64,000 bases of DNA from Papaver somniferum (Eukaryota; Streptophyta; Magnoliopsida; Ranunculales; Papaveraceae), in NCBI RefSeq assembly GCF_003573695.1, contig NC_039358.1, forward strand, positions 230,405,560 through 230,469,559, in the 5' to 3' direction. The translations under genes were made by a program, and so were the position numbers. The notes beneath the pieces are model-generated. The model did no database searches. It was not told the DNA's origin and was given only the letters and a program-made list of their open reading frames with translations. Positions within the stretch are counted from its first letter, which is position 1; each line of letters starts with the position of its first letter. Shown here piece after piece: positions 43,237-54,582 of the stretch.

Positions 43237-44800
43237 TAACGTTGATTTTCCTTTTCCCATAATCTTTTTATTATAACGTGTTATTATACATAGGTTGAGC
43301 TGACCTGCTAGCATATCGTGCGAGTACGAGTTAGAAACTTGTCATTTAATTGTAATTAGCTTTTTATGTCCTAAATTGAGGACAAGGTCCTCAAAATTGA
43401 ATTCAAGAATCAAAAGAATCTCAAAATGTCTCATGATCTTTCTGTCAATGTATGGTTCAAAATGTAGTTGTTTGTTATGCGGTGGTCTTTCTGAGGATAG
43501 ATGTAAAAGTGCTTCTGCCACTCCAAAAACAGAAGTTAACCTCCGAAACTACAAGCAAAAAGATCATATTTTCTCGTAATATAACTTTTTCCAACTTAAT
43601 TTCTGACCGTTTTGTATTTTGAAATCAAAAAATTACTTCTTAACAGTATCTAAACAAGAATGACGTAGGGAAAATACATGAAGGGGTAAAAGGTCATTAG
43701 GCGATAGCCCCTAGATTTCTCCCACTCCTCGCCACCTGCCTACCTTCCGGTCACATGACTTTATGGTTGGTCTGGCCTTTAGGGATATATTTTTATTTAT
43801 TTTTTTCTCCTTGCAATACGGCTTCCTACATTTCACGTGAAATGCGGAAAAGAAACATGCAGGATAAATTTCTTACTCTAGCCTCTAGGGGTACACAGTT
43901 GAGAATCTTACCAAATCTGTGATTACTTATCAAACGCGCTTATCGTTGGAAAAGCCATGTGGAAACCTTAAAGGTTATAATCAAGTTGACTTATCTTACA
44001 TTGGAATGTAATAGTGCAACCTACATGCAACAACTGGGAGGCGTAGAAATCGGAGATGTATTTGCTTGCTTATACGTAACTGATAAGCATGGAAAATAGA
44101 AATGTAATATCGGTTTATGCTGCTTTTTTTACAGTCTATCAATAGTTGGTCGACAATTAATCGAGGTAATCACCCTAGGGTTTTCAAACCTGCCGGCGAT
44201 AGTGTTGGAAGTTTCAATGTTCGATGACTATTTGATTGGGTCATGTACAGAAAAATCATTTTCACCATTTGGCAGACCCGGCGGGGGTTAAAGAACTGGT
44301 TGCATAATGTTACATAGACCAAAGGCTTTTACCCCGCCTGCTGTATATGTACTATTCCCAATTTACCTTTCTTCATGTGTCATGTGGCATGCATGCAACA
44401 TTGATTTTGGATCTGGTGGGATAAATGGAAAGATAACTTGAGTTTCCTAGTGTACATAAAATCTCATCTTAGAAAAATGTATACATAAATGAATGGTGGT
44501 GAACAATGGTAACTGGGATGTGCATGACAAGAAAATTGGAGTTATTGGACCCTAGCAGAGATCGAAGAAGATCGCAATCAACAATCTAAAAATTCAATAT
44601 CATCCCTCACTCAAGAATAAAAGTAGCACTGATAGAGCATACCCTATCTCTTATTGGTTGGTGAACGTAACCTCGCGTTCTCATTGGCTAATTGAGAAAC
44701 CATTAGTATTCGTCGGATAAATTTCGTTAGATATGGTGCGTTTATCTGACAATGTGCGGCGTAGATTGGGTGGATTGTTGGAACACAATTGACAGACGAC
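43237..44800. other. 3' flank of polygalacturonase B and intergenic DNA
   Basis: The first 160 bp resemble the 3' flank of copy A. At 44308-44395, AAAGGCTTTTACCCCGCCTG followed by CTTTCTTCATGTG resembles the promoter region of copy B at 41572-41625 (GAAGGCTTTCATCCCGCCTA, then CCTTCATGTG), perhaps a leftover of another duplicated promoter. No coding sequence follows it. Confidence 0.45.
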
Positions 44801-45017
44801 CCTCGTTATTTAGAAAAGTTGCTATATTAATTTCGTGTTATAATTGTAAAAATCCAAAAAATAAAGAAAACTAATATATTAATTTCGGATATTTATGATT
44901 AAAATAAAAAAAAAATCAATTCAACATATATATGGAATCTATTAATATAATTTAAATTTTTTAATCTTTTATAATTTCATATAGTTATTATAAAAAATCC
45001 AGAAAATAAAGAAAAAT

Positions 45018-45130
45018 ACAGTTCACGTCAGTCTCTAGCATTCACGACAGTCTCTAGCATTCCGTATAAAGACTTACTAAACGCAGTGCTTCAAAGGCAG
45101 TTCACGACAGTCTCTAGCATTCCGTATAAA
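45018..45130 (+). repeat. Short direct repeats at the LINE 5' boundary
   Basis: CACGACAGTCTCTAGCATTC occurs at 45048-45063 (partly) and again at 45103-45122, each followed by CGTATAAA; a third, degenerate CACGTCAGTCTCTAGCATTC is at 45024. The spacing is 25-55 bp. They lie where the long LINE-like frame begins and may reflect insertion or template switching. Confidence 0.6.
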
Positions 45131-47838
45131 TGCAGGCTTGCTTTTGCGAGAACACTAAAGGTATGTCTTGACAGGATTATTGTAAATCCTGGTAGCTTAT
45201 CAGCTTGGTTACATCTTATCATTCTCCCAATATGCACGCTAACCTTGTTCAAGCCAAGAAGCTCCACCGAGAAGAAATCCGGCAACAGAAAACGTTTACA
45301 GGTTGCAGCCATTAATCGGGCTCTTGCTGTTTGGAAAGAGCCTAACGGCTGTTCTATTTTGTTAAAGAAACTTCTACAGCAGCCTTTACGTTTTGGGTCT
45401 AAAGTGGCAGATGAGAAGAGACAAGACGCAGCTACCTTGTTAGCTTGTCAAAAGAAGATAAGTTGTGGCCATTTCGCAGCAGCCATTCGAGTGCTCTCTT
45501 CGTCTGGTTTAGCTCCTCGTAACGAGTACACGTACTTGGAACTGCTAGACAAGCATCCACCTGCGCCTATGCCCACTGTTTCCTGTGATGAGGCCATGGT
45601 TGACCCAATTATAGTAGATTCTCGGGTTGTTTTACGGGCTATCAGGAGCTTCCCCAAAGGCACTTCATGCGGTCGTGATGGTTTGCGTGCTCAGCATCTG
45701 GTCGACGCAATCAGTGGGGCGGCAGCTGCTATTGCAGATGATTTACTTGTTTCGATTACTGGGGTTGTCAATCTTTGGTTGGCTGGTAGGTGTCCTGCGG
45801 TTTTGGGAGAATTTATTGCTAGTGCACCTTTAACCCCTTTACTTAAACCTGGAGGTGGTATTAGGCCCATTGCAGTTGGTACAGTTTGGCGCAGATTGGT
45901 CTCGAAAATAGCTGTTGTCTCGGTTGGTAAGGATATGTCTACTTATTTGGGCGATTACCAATTCGGGGTTGGTATTCCTGCTGGTGGGGAAAGTATTTTA
46001 CATGCTGTAAATCGCCTACTGGAGATGAATGGTCACTCAGAGGAAATGTCAATGATGCTCATTGACTTTTCCAATGCCTTCAACATGGTGAGCAGATCGC
46101 AGCTCATCAAAGAGGTTCGCCTTCATTGTCCAGGTATTTCTCGTTGGGTAGAATTTTGTTACTCGAGGCCTGCCAAACTCTACTATGACCATTATATTTT
46201 GTCATCTGCACTTGGAGTTCAGCAAGGTTACCCCCTTGGTCCTCTGCTCTTTGCATTGACACTTCACCCCCTAGTGAAGACTATTGCTTCTCAATGCAAA
46301 CTTGACTTGCACGCTTGGTACTTGGATGATGGTACAATTATTGGTGATACATTAGAGGTAGCTAAGGCTCTGAGCATAATAGAAACTGAGGGACCACGCA
46401 GGGGTTTACATCTTAATGTAAAGAAAACCGAAGTCTTTTGGCCTTCTACTGACCCCAGAAGCACAGCTGACGGAGTTTTCCCCGCTGATATTGGTAGACC
46501 TTCTAATGGTGTTAAACTATTGGGTGGACCGGTGAGTCTGTATTTGAACTTTATCAGTGATATGATGTTGAGCAGGGTGAATAAGACTGTTCAATTGATG
46601 TCTGCTATCAAGAAACTCAAAGACCCTCAAAGTGAGATGCTATTACTTCGCAATTGCACTGGAGTTTCTAGATTGTATTTTTCAATGCGTACTACCAATC
46701 CTGCAGCCTTACAATCTGCCACTGCCCTTTTTGATGATCACTTACTTAAGTACTTGAGACTTCTCATCACTGGTGATGGTGCGGGGTTTGGTCCTCTACA
46801 GCAGCGACTATCTACATTGCCCATCAAAGATGGTGTACTTGGCATTTACACCATGGCTGACACTAGCGCCTATTGTTACCTTGCTTCTCACTGTCAGACG
46901 ACTTCGGTACAAAAGGTGATCCTTGGTAATTCATTCTCAACTGAAAAAGGCTCTGCTTATCAGTTTGCACTACAGAATTTTGCTCAGGTATGTGGCTTGC
47001 CTTCTACATACTGTGTCGATGATACTGCCCCCCCATCCATGCACTCCCTGGCAGTCACTTATTTTGATACAGTTAAGAAGCAAATCCCAGACAATTTTCT
47101 ATGTCCGCAAGAGATTCCATCCTGTGGCAGTGCAACCGTATGAAGCATGCACAAGATTATTTAATGGCTGTACCCATCATTGGGCTTAATCAGTGCCTTG
47201 GACCTAGACATATTAGAGCTGTACTTTGCTATCGTCTTGGTATCCCATTGTTTCTTGAGAATGGCTTGTGCCCAAGTTGTAATAAAACCATGGACATCTT
47301 TGGTGATCATGCACTTCATTGTGCTAAGGATATAGGCCCCAAGTTTCGACATGATATTGTTCGTGATGTAGTCGTCGACATTTGCCTCAAAGCTAGTGTT
47401 CCTGCTCGTAAGGAAGTTTCTTTGGGATTTCTGACGAATGATGACAAAGAGCTGAAACCTTTTGATATTCTTGTGCTTAACTGGGAAGACTGAAAGGATG
47501 TTTGTATGGATGTCACTGGTGTTTCTCCCTTCGCAGGTGATGGAATTCGCTCTTTCGTCCCAGAGAAAGCTATATCTAATGCGGTTTCACGTAAACACTC
47601 TAAATACTTGGACAAGTGTATTTCACATGGCCATGGATTGAATGTTTTGGCTTTCTCTACTCTAGGAGAGTTGGGTGAGGATACTTTGTGTTTTTTCAAG
47701 CGCCTGAAGAATTGTTTAGTTAGTAACGACGCTAGTAGTGGTTTTGGTAGCTTTATTTTTCATAGATTAGGCGTTGCTATTCAAAACGGTGTTGGAGCCC
47801 AGCTTGTTGCTAGGTTACCAACCAAAAGTTTTGTATAA
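45086..47838 (+). pseudogene. LINE-like reverse transcriptase with restriction-like endonuclease C terminus
   Basis: A 685-residue frame (45086-47143) is followed, after a frameshift near 47100, by a frame 47101-47838 broken by one TGA (47491-47493). Reverse transcriptase motifs are present: KPGGGIRPIAVG, LIDFSNAFN (motif A), ALGVQQGYPLGPLLFAL (motif B) and YLDDG (motif C, 46319-46333). The C terminus has CPSCNKTMDIFGDHALHC, a CCHC-type zinc motif, then RHDIVRD, and KPFDILVLNW followed by DVCMDVTG, the spacing of the restriction-like endonuclease of R2-type LINEs. A poly-A-rich tail (47870-47905) ends it. The 5' part is missing. Two lesions make it a pseudogene, but it is otherwise well preserved. 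Confidence 0.75.
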
Positions 47839-48183
47839 TGATTAATTACAAACTGTAAATTAGTGATTTTTTTTAATAAAAATAAAAATAAAAAAATAAA
47901 AAAAAATACTATATTAATTTCTTACATTTATGAATGAAATAAAAAAAATCAAGTCAAAGTATTTATGGATAAAGTAATGAGATTCATATTTTTAAAATCT
48001 TTTGTAAGGAAAAAAAGAAAATAAATATAGAAATGACAAAAAGGATTACTATGTTAATCTTTTATAATTTCATATACTTATTATTATAAAAAATTCAGAA
48101 AATATAGATTTGCAAAATCTCTAAAGGAAAAAAAGTTCTGGAAATGGCAAAGAAAACTACTATACTAATTTTGGGATTTTTTG

Positions 48184-48927
48184 CGTCTGTTCCTCTATTG
48201 CAGTCAATCCCCAAACGCCATGTATCTCCTATTACAACTAACTCCCTTTACAAATTTGGATGTGAGATACTTGACTAATTTAACGAATTTTTTAAGAGGG
48301 AAATTAGGAAATAAAGATTTCTCCCTTAATTATCTATTCCGTGACTTCCTTCCTCCTTCCTTACCCAGCAACATACTCCCCAGTCCTCACCCACAATTTT
48401 GCAGTCTGATGTTGGTTCTCTTTCCAGACACCTAAAAAAGAAAATGAATCAAATGTTAGTCATACTGTCCATGACCATTGGTTCTCAATCTCCCCTTCTC
48501 CACGGGTTTTGTCCTTTGCTTTGTTAATTTGCTAATAGCCATGTGTCTCCTATTATAATTTGCTAAGGAAGAACTTGCTAAAGCATGTGTAAAAGCAGCA
48601 GCGACGCGGTAGATATTATCTGCCTGCAACTTCTGCATATACGTTGTGGTGGCTCTTTTAGGATCAAAATTTCATATATAATAGCTAATCTTGTTACCTG
48701 TTGATGCTCCATGAACAAAAACAAAACACGACTAATTAGTGGGCTGTAAAGAAGAAGATGATATTGGGGAGTGTAAGTACTCGTGGAGAAAAGATATAAG
48801 GCGAATTAAAGATTTCCTAATTTCTCTCTCGGAGGATCTGTTAAATTAGTCAAATATATCCCGTCCAAATTTTAGGTATAATAGGAGACACGTGGCTATT
48901 GGGATAGGATGGAATAGAGGAACAGAG
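48184..48927. mobile_element. 0.74-kb foldback element with long inverted repeats
   Basis: The ends, CTGTTCCTCTATT at 48186-48198 and the complement of 48915-48927, are inverted, and similarity continues inwards for about 150 bp (for example TTGACTAATTTAAC at 48270 against 48841-48858, and GGGAAATTAGGAAA at 48297). An internal third copy of the ATGTGTCTCCTATTATAA block is at 48541-48558. No coding sequence. The class is uncertain; no clear target duplication was found. Confidence 0.6.
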
Positions 48928-49910
48928 GTACTTGGTAACAGACGATCCGGAGCTGAAAAATTAATTCAACATATTTATGAAATAGGATAAAATAATGATG
49001 TTTGTATTTGTTGAATATTTTATAAGGGAATTTTTTTTGAAAAATGACTATATTAATTTTTAATATTAATGATAAACATCTAAAAAATTACTAACAACAT
49101 CTAAAAATTACTATATTAGTTGATATTTTAGATTAATATTTATTAGAGTATCTGAAAAAATCTAATTATTTACCTGAACACAATCTTACAGGTTCCATAA
49201 ATACAGTTAATTTACTAATATAAACAAAGTCAATGCTTAATATGGTAAAGTTTGTAACCATTGTTCAGATTAAAACCATATTTATGTGTTATATTTATTT
49301 ATATTGCCATATAACAGGAATTAATTCCAAAGAAGTTGTAGAGGTTTTCTTTAGAGCCAAGTTTCCAACATCTATACAAAGGATACAAATCATTCTTTAG
49401 CCCCATACAAACCCACATACTTTCAGTTTCTGTGAAAAGGAGGTAGCGAACAGGAGATATCGACTAGGACTTTTGAAGAAAATCACATCGAAGAGGGAGC
49501 AGTGGCAGTTGATTTCCATGTTATGTAAACCTATTCAAGTGTCACAGTTTGGATATGCATTTATAAGATTCCTAGGTTGCCGTTTTTTTTCTCTAAGCAA
49601 TTTTTATTTGTAACAAGCAAATGCAAAATTTTAATGTTTGTTATGTATATGTAGGCAAGAAACCTTCGGGGACATTTTATACCCTCTTTAAGCGCCTGGT
49701 TAGGAATTAGACACATTAGAAACTCGTGCAGGCTTAAGTTCTGAAAAAATAGAGATTTGAAAACAAAAAAAAACAGGTCAATTATGGAATCTTGACTTGC
49801 ATCTCATGGAACAAGAGGTGAGTTAGTCGACCTCTGACGCACATTCTTGGTAAAAGTTTTTTCTTTTTTGGGGGGGAGGGGGTCGATAAAGTGTAGTTTT
49901 TAATTGTTTA
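48928..49910. other. AT-rich DNA without a supported gene
   Basis: Part of the Helitron-like region. A stretch at 49310-49520 may include upstream exon pieces of the RPA-like fragment, but I see no reliable frame. Confidence 0.4.
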
Positions 49911-49919
49911 TTGAACGTA

Positions 49920-50345
49920 ATGCAGGGTACTCAGATGCATTCTAGGGTAGGCAAAGATTACGTAGAGTTGTTAGAAGGGAAATTCGAGGAGGGAAATGTG
50001 TATTCCATTCAAAGGTTTAACATTGCCAAACCATCAGTCGGTTACAAAATTGTGTCATTTGAATATGTAATGTGGCTGAACAGGTTTACCAAGGTGGAAC
50101 ATCAAAAGTTGGCCTCCCAACATTTCCCCAGGAGATATTCAGTTTTCTTTCTCTCGAGAATGTTAGTACCAGAAAAAATGATACTACATATTATACAGGT
50201 GAACAGTCAAAAATATAAGATATACTATTTTTTTTTTGAAAAAAAACATTGTAACTAACATTAACCTCTTCTTATATAATTCTTGCAGCTGTGATTGGAA
50301 GGCTAAATTCCGTGTCAAATGTTATGACGAAATCGATGGTAGTGG
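49920..50345 (+). pseudogene. RPA1-like OB-fold (DUF223) fragment
   Basis: The frame reads GTQMHSRVGKDYVELLEGKF then EEGNVYSIQRFNIAKPSVGY and MWLNRFTKV, the typical beta-strand order of DUF223/RPA1-like OB folds in plants. A frameshift follows (NVSTRKNDTTYYTG continues in another frame to a GT donor at 50200), and after an intron VIGRLNSVSNVMTKS at 50293-50340 continues the domain. A short open piece at 50968-51030 (KADHAESKDDAIDHLRGRLS) could be its last exon. These proteins bind single-stranded DNA and are common passengers of plant Helitrons. Confidence 0.7.
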
Positions 50346-51959
50346 TGGAACATTTATCTAATGTCACCATAATTTGTTTGCTTTGTACTATTTAAAGAAA
50401 CCACATGTTTGGCTGCGATAAAAAAATGTAAAAATTACTATATTAATCTCTATTTCCTATAATTCCTAATTAAAATCCAAAAATAAAAAAAAACTATATT
50501 TTTTTTCTAAATTTTATGGTAAGGAACTCCCAAAAATAAAAGAAAAATCTTAATTTTTACGATAAATGTTTTTGTAAGCTTATTTTTGGACGTAAAATAT
50601 ATAAAAAATCTTGGTTTTTATCACAAGTGTTTTCGTAAGCTTATTTTTGGTAAATATAATTAATTATCTAATAATATAAAAATTATAATAATTATAACAA
50701 TAATATTTTTAGATATCGATTATATATATCATTTCCAAAACAAAATCTTTACTTTTATGTAATATATGTGATTTCCAAAAAGAAATGGAAAGGAAAGAAA
50801 GTGAGTTTTGGATTTGGTATCTCCCTTTGTATATATAGGAATTCACATAAAAACTAAATCTGTTTCGGCGGTTCTTCCTTTATGTTTAGCTTTCGCTGTT
50901 TTTTTTCTTCTTTTCTTGCGTTTTTTCCTATGCTTTCGATGATGTGATTTCATAATTTATTGCGCAGGTAAGGCTGATCATGCAGAGAGCAAGGATGATG
51001 CCATTGATCATCTGCGCGGAAGATTGTCGTAGCCTGTTATGTGAGGTGCATCACGCTAAGTGTTGAGCTAATGTTAACACAATCCAAACTAAGCTAAGTG
51101 TATCCAGGAGAAACATGTAAACCTGGTGAGGTGCATCACGTGATTGTAATTAACATTGCATCATCAATGTTTCAATCTTAAGACACTCAAATTTTATTTT
51201 AAATTTACTGATTATATGTCCATCTGCATTTTATAAACCACAATTCCAAAAACTGAAGTACGCATCTGTAATGTCTGAGTCCTTTCCAAAACCCAAAATA
51301 GTGGAAATCCATAAACTTAAACAACCTATATGTAGAGTTTGAATCCTTTCTAAAGCAATGAGAACCCATAAATGAGAATCCAGAAACTCAACCAGTCAAC
51401 CCTGGCAGTTCTGGCATTAGTTTTAGACGTAATGCCAAAACATGTCATCATGTGCCACTAAATGTATTGTGTGTTGAAATTGCTATCTATATCATGGACA
51501 AGATATGTATGAGGAATATTCTAAATGACGATTCCTCATGTATGCAAGTTATTCAGTTAGTATTACGAACTAAGCATGCATTTTAGATTGTCTAGAGTTG
51601 CATGGATATGGTGTCCATTCTCGCAGATTAGGGGCTTGATGTATGTGGTTAAGAATCCCATTGATTTGCATAAGGTAATATTTGTGTAGAAAATACTATC
51701 AATTGTGTTTACTTAAATCCATTATATCATCTGAATGGTCTGTAATCAGAACATATTAGAACATGAAAGATGAATCAGTACATTCAATGTGAAATTGTTT
51801 TGAAAATGCTTAAAAGAGATGTAGGTGGATTTGGAAAATGTGGTGGTAGCTTACGAGAAAATAAAAGACACTGAGGACGAGGTAGGCAAAGTGGAAGGCT
51901 ATAATCTCCAATTGATCTTGCGACAATTTAAAAGGATTAAAAGGATTTCTTAATCTCCA

Positions 51960-53890
51960 ACAATGGAAACAGTGCGTAAATGGTGAATAATTTGGTTCTA
52001 ACTGTTAATCTACTTACTAAATGATAATTGGCGCTTTCATAATACAATTTGGAACCGCTTTTTGGACGGGTGAATAATTTGGTTCAAACAGTTAATCTAC
52101 TAAATGATATATGGTGTTTTTATTATACCCTGCAGTTGTTAATTGGGACCCTTTCTCGGACGGGAAGCACTTCATATGCTTTGCACTATTTAAAGTTGGC
52201 AATCTATTTTATATTAATATCACCATTTTTGTTAGTTTCTCTACTATCAGATATCGTTACCTATACAATGAGTGTGATTTTTCATTTAACTATAAGAAGT
52301 TGGATCCTGGAAGATCAGTTGGGTTGGTCCATTGATTCTTAACGCAAATATAGGATTTTCGAAGAAAGATACACCCACGCATTTTCTTAATTATATATTA
52401 TTTGACGGGAAACACTTTATAAGTTGTGCACTATTTAGAGTTGGCAATCTATTTTATATGAATATCATTTTTTTAGTGTTTCCAATATAAGATATCGACT
52501 GTGTAGCAAGTGTGATTTTTTATTTAACCAATAGTACTAATATTGACAATGTAATGAACTACTTAATGATTTCAAAGCTTAGTATAATTTTTCAAAAGTA
52601 TTTTCAGGATTTTTTAATCTCCAACAATTTAAACAGTGCATGAATGGTGAATAATTTGGTTCAAACTGTTAATCTACTAAATGATAATTGGTGCTTTCAT
52701 AATACATTGCAGTTGTTAATTGGGACCGCTTCTTGGACAGGTGAGTAATTTGGTTCCAACAGTTAATCTACTAAATGATAATTGGTGTTTTCATTATACA
52801 CTGCAGTTGTTAATTGGGACCCTTTCTTGGACGGGAAGCACTTCATATGCTTTGCACTGTTTAGAGTTGGTAATCTATTTTACATTAATATTATGATTTT
52901 TGTTAGTTTCTCTAAAATCAGATATCAGTAGCTAAATAATGAGTGTGATTTTTCATTTAACTATAAGAAGTTGGAGCCTGGAAGGGCAGTTGAGTTGGTC
53001 CATTGATTCTTATGCAAATATAAGATCTTCGAAGAAAGACATATCAATGCATTTTTTTGATTATATCTTCTTTGACAAGAAGAACTTCATAAGTTGTGCA
53101 CTATTTATAGTAGGCAATCTATTTTATATTAATTTTTTTTTGTGCCTTCAATATCAAATATCGATACAACTGTATAACAAGCGTGATTTTTCATTTAACC
53201 AATAATACTAATATTCACAATGTAATAAACTACTTAATGATTTCAAAGGTTGGCGTAATTTTTCAAAAGTATTTTCATTAAAATGATTTCTTAATCTCCA
53301 GCAATTTAAACAATGCGTTATTGGTGAATAATTTGGTTCCAACTATTAATCTAATAAATGATAATTGGCGCTTTCATAATACAATGCAATTGTTAATTGG
53401 GACCGCTTCTTGGACTGGTGAATAATTCGGTTCCACAAGTTAATCTACTAAATGATAATTGGTGTTTTGATTATACACTACAGTTGTTAATTGGGACCCC
53501 TTCTTGGATGGAAAGTACTTCATATGCTTTGCACTATTTAGAGTTGACAATCTATTTTATATTAATATTATGATCTTTGTTAATTTGTCTAATATCAGAT
53601 ATCAATACATGTATAATGAGTTTGATTTTCATTTAACCATAAGAAGTTGGAGCTTGAAAAATCAGTTGAGTTGGTTCATTGATTCTTTACGTAAATATAA
53701 GATTTTCGAAGAAAGATATATCAGTGCATTTTCTTGATTATATGTTATTTGACGGGAAGCACTTCATATATTGTGTACTATTTAAAGTTGGCAACCTATT
53801 TTATATGAACATCCTTCTTTTTAGTGTTTCCAGTATCAGAGATCGATATAAATGTATAACAAGTATGATTTTTATTTTATTTTATTTGTA
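51960..53890 (+). repeat. 675-bp tandem repeat, about three copies
   Basis: Landmarks recur at steps of 672-677 bp: GGGACCCTTTCT/GGGACCCCTTCT at 52144, 52816 and 53490; TTTGACGGGAA/TTTGACAAGAA at 52393, 53070 and 53747; GGTGAATAATTTGGTTC at about 51981, 52643 and 53321. Each unit itself holds two related halves sharing GGGAA.CACTTCATA..TTGTGCACTATTTA.AGTTGGCAATCTATTTTATA-like sequence (variable). The open frames in it (up to 97 codons) are repeated with it and match no family I know. Confidence 0.85.
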
Positions 53891-54057
53891 GAATTGATTT
53901 CTGTTTTGTTAGATTGCTTGAAATTAGTTTTCAGAACTATGTGAGATGTTTAGATTATAAGAGGATTATACATTTTATTATTAGAAAGTTTCAACTGTTA
54001 ATTATCAATCGGTTGGATAGTAATTCTATAATAGGTTATAAAAACTCTTATTGGGAC

Positions 54058-54147
54058 GGGTGCGGGGCGAAGCCCCGCCTCAATGGACATGACCAATGGT
54101 GTAAGAAATCCCAGCAATCCCGGTGCTTAGAATGGGTTTCATACTAG
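54058..54147 (+). other. Helitron-type 3' terminus
   Basis: A strong hairpin GCGGGGCGAAGCCCCGC (54062-54078) is followed by a degenerate hairpin CCCGGTGCTTAGAATGGG (54119-54136) and, 7 bases further, CTAG (54144-54147) followed by T. A palindrome shortly before CTRR and insertion in front of T is the Helitron signature. Confidence 0.6.
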
Positions 54148-54582
54148 TTTTAGGTAAACCACATACACTAACAACCGATGAACAACATGAGTTAAAAATT
54201 AATACACCTAATGACTCTAGCACAAGTTCATGCTACAATAGGCTAGTACAGTAGACCAACATACAACCACCAGATGGGTATAAAAGGTCCCTCGTAAAGT
54301 GCAATTTTTCATCTGGTTAGCTGCACAAAATGCATACAAATTATCAATAATCTTTTCAGAAGAGGGTGTGTATCCTCTCTAACACTATGTGCTTATTATG
54401 CAAGCTACGATGAGGGATTGTAAGTCACTTATTACCACATATATATTGTAACTATGTTTATAAAATTTGGAACTACTTCTTTGGTGGATACAATGTAAAA
54501 TGGGCTCAAGGAAGGAATTTGGGAGATTAATTACAAGCCTGAAAATTCATAAGAGACAGAAACAAAGAGAAAAATCTGGCCC
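54148..54582. other. Intergenic DNA, nothing recognised
   Basis: No LTR or gag could be identified before the copia integrase remnants begin. Confidence 0.4.

Larger units (their letters stand above)
44815..54147 (+). mobile_element. AT-rich Helitron-like region (5' end not found)
   Basis: Diffuse AT-rich repeats containing CTATATTAATTT and ATTTATGA words occur at 44822-45010, 47905-48080, 48985-49150 and 50425-50720, and are interrupted by the LINE-like and foldback insertions, so they look like one host unit. It contains an RPA/DUF223-like fragment (such proteins are carried by plant Helitrons), a 675-bp tandem repeat, and a Helitron-type 3' end at 54147. I could not find a TC 5' terminus or any Rep/helicase sequence, so the left limit and the unity of this region are inferred. 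Confidence 0.45.

Noticed and set aside
45086..47838. Pararetrovirus or group II intron origin of the reverse transcriptase
   Set aside because: No movement, coat or protease/RNase H domains and no intron RNA domains; motifs and poly-A tail fit a LINE.
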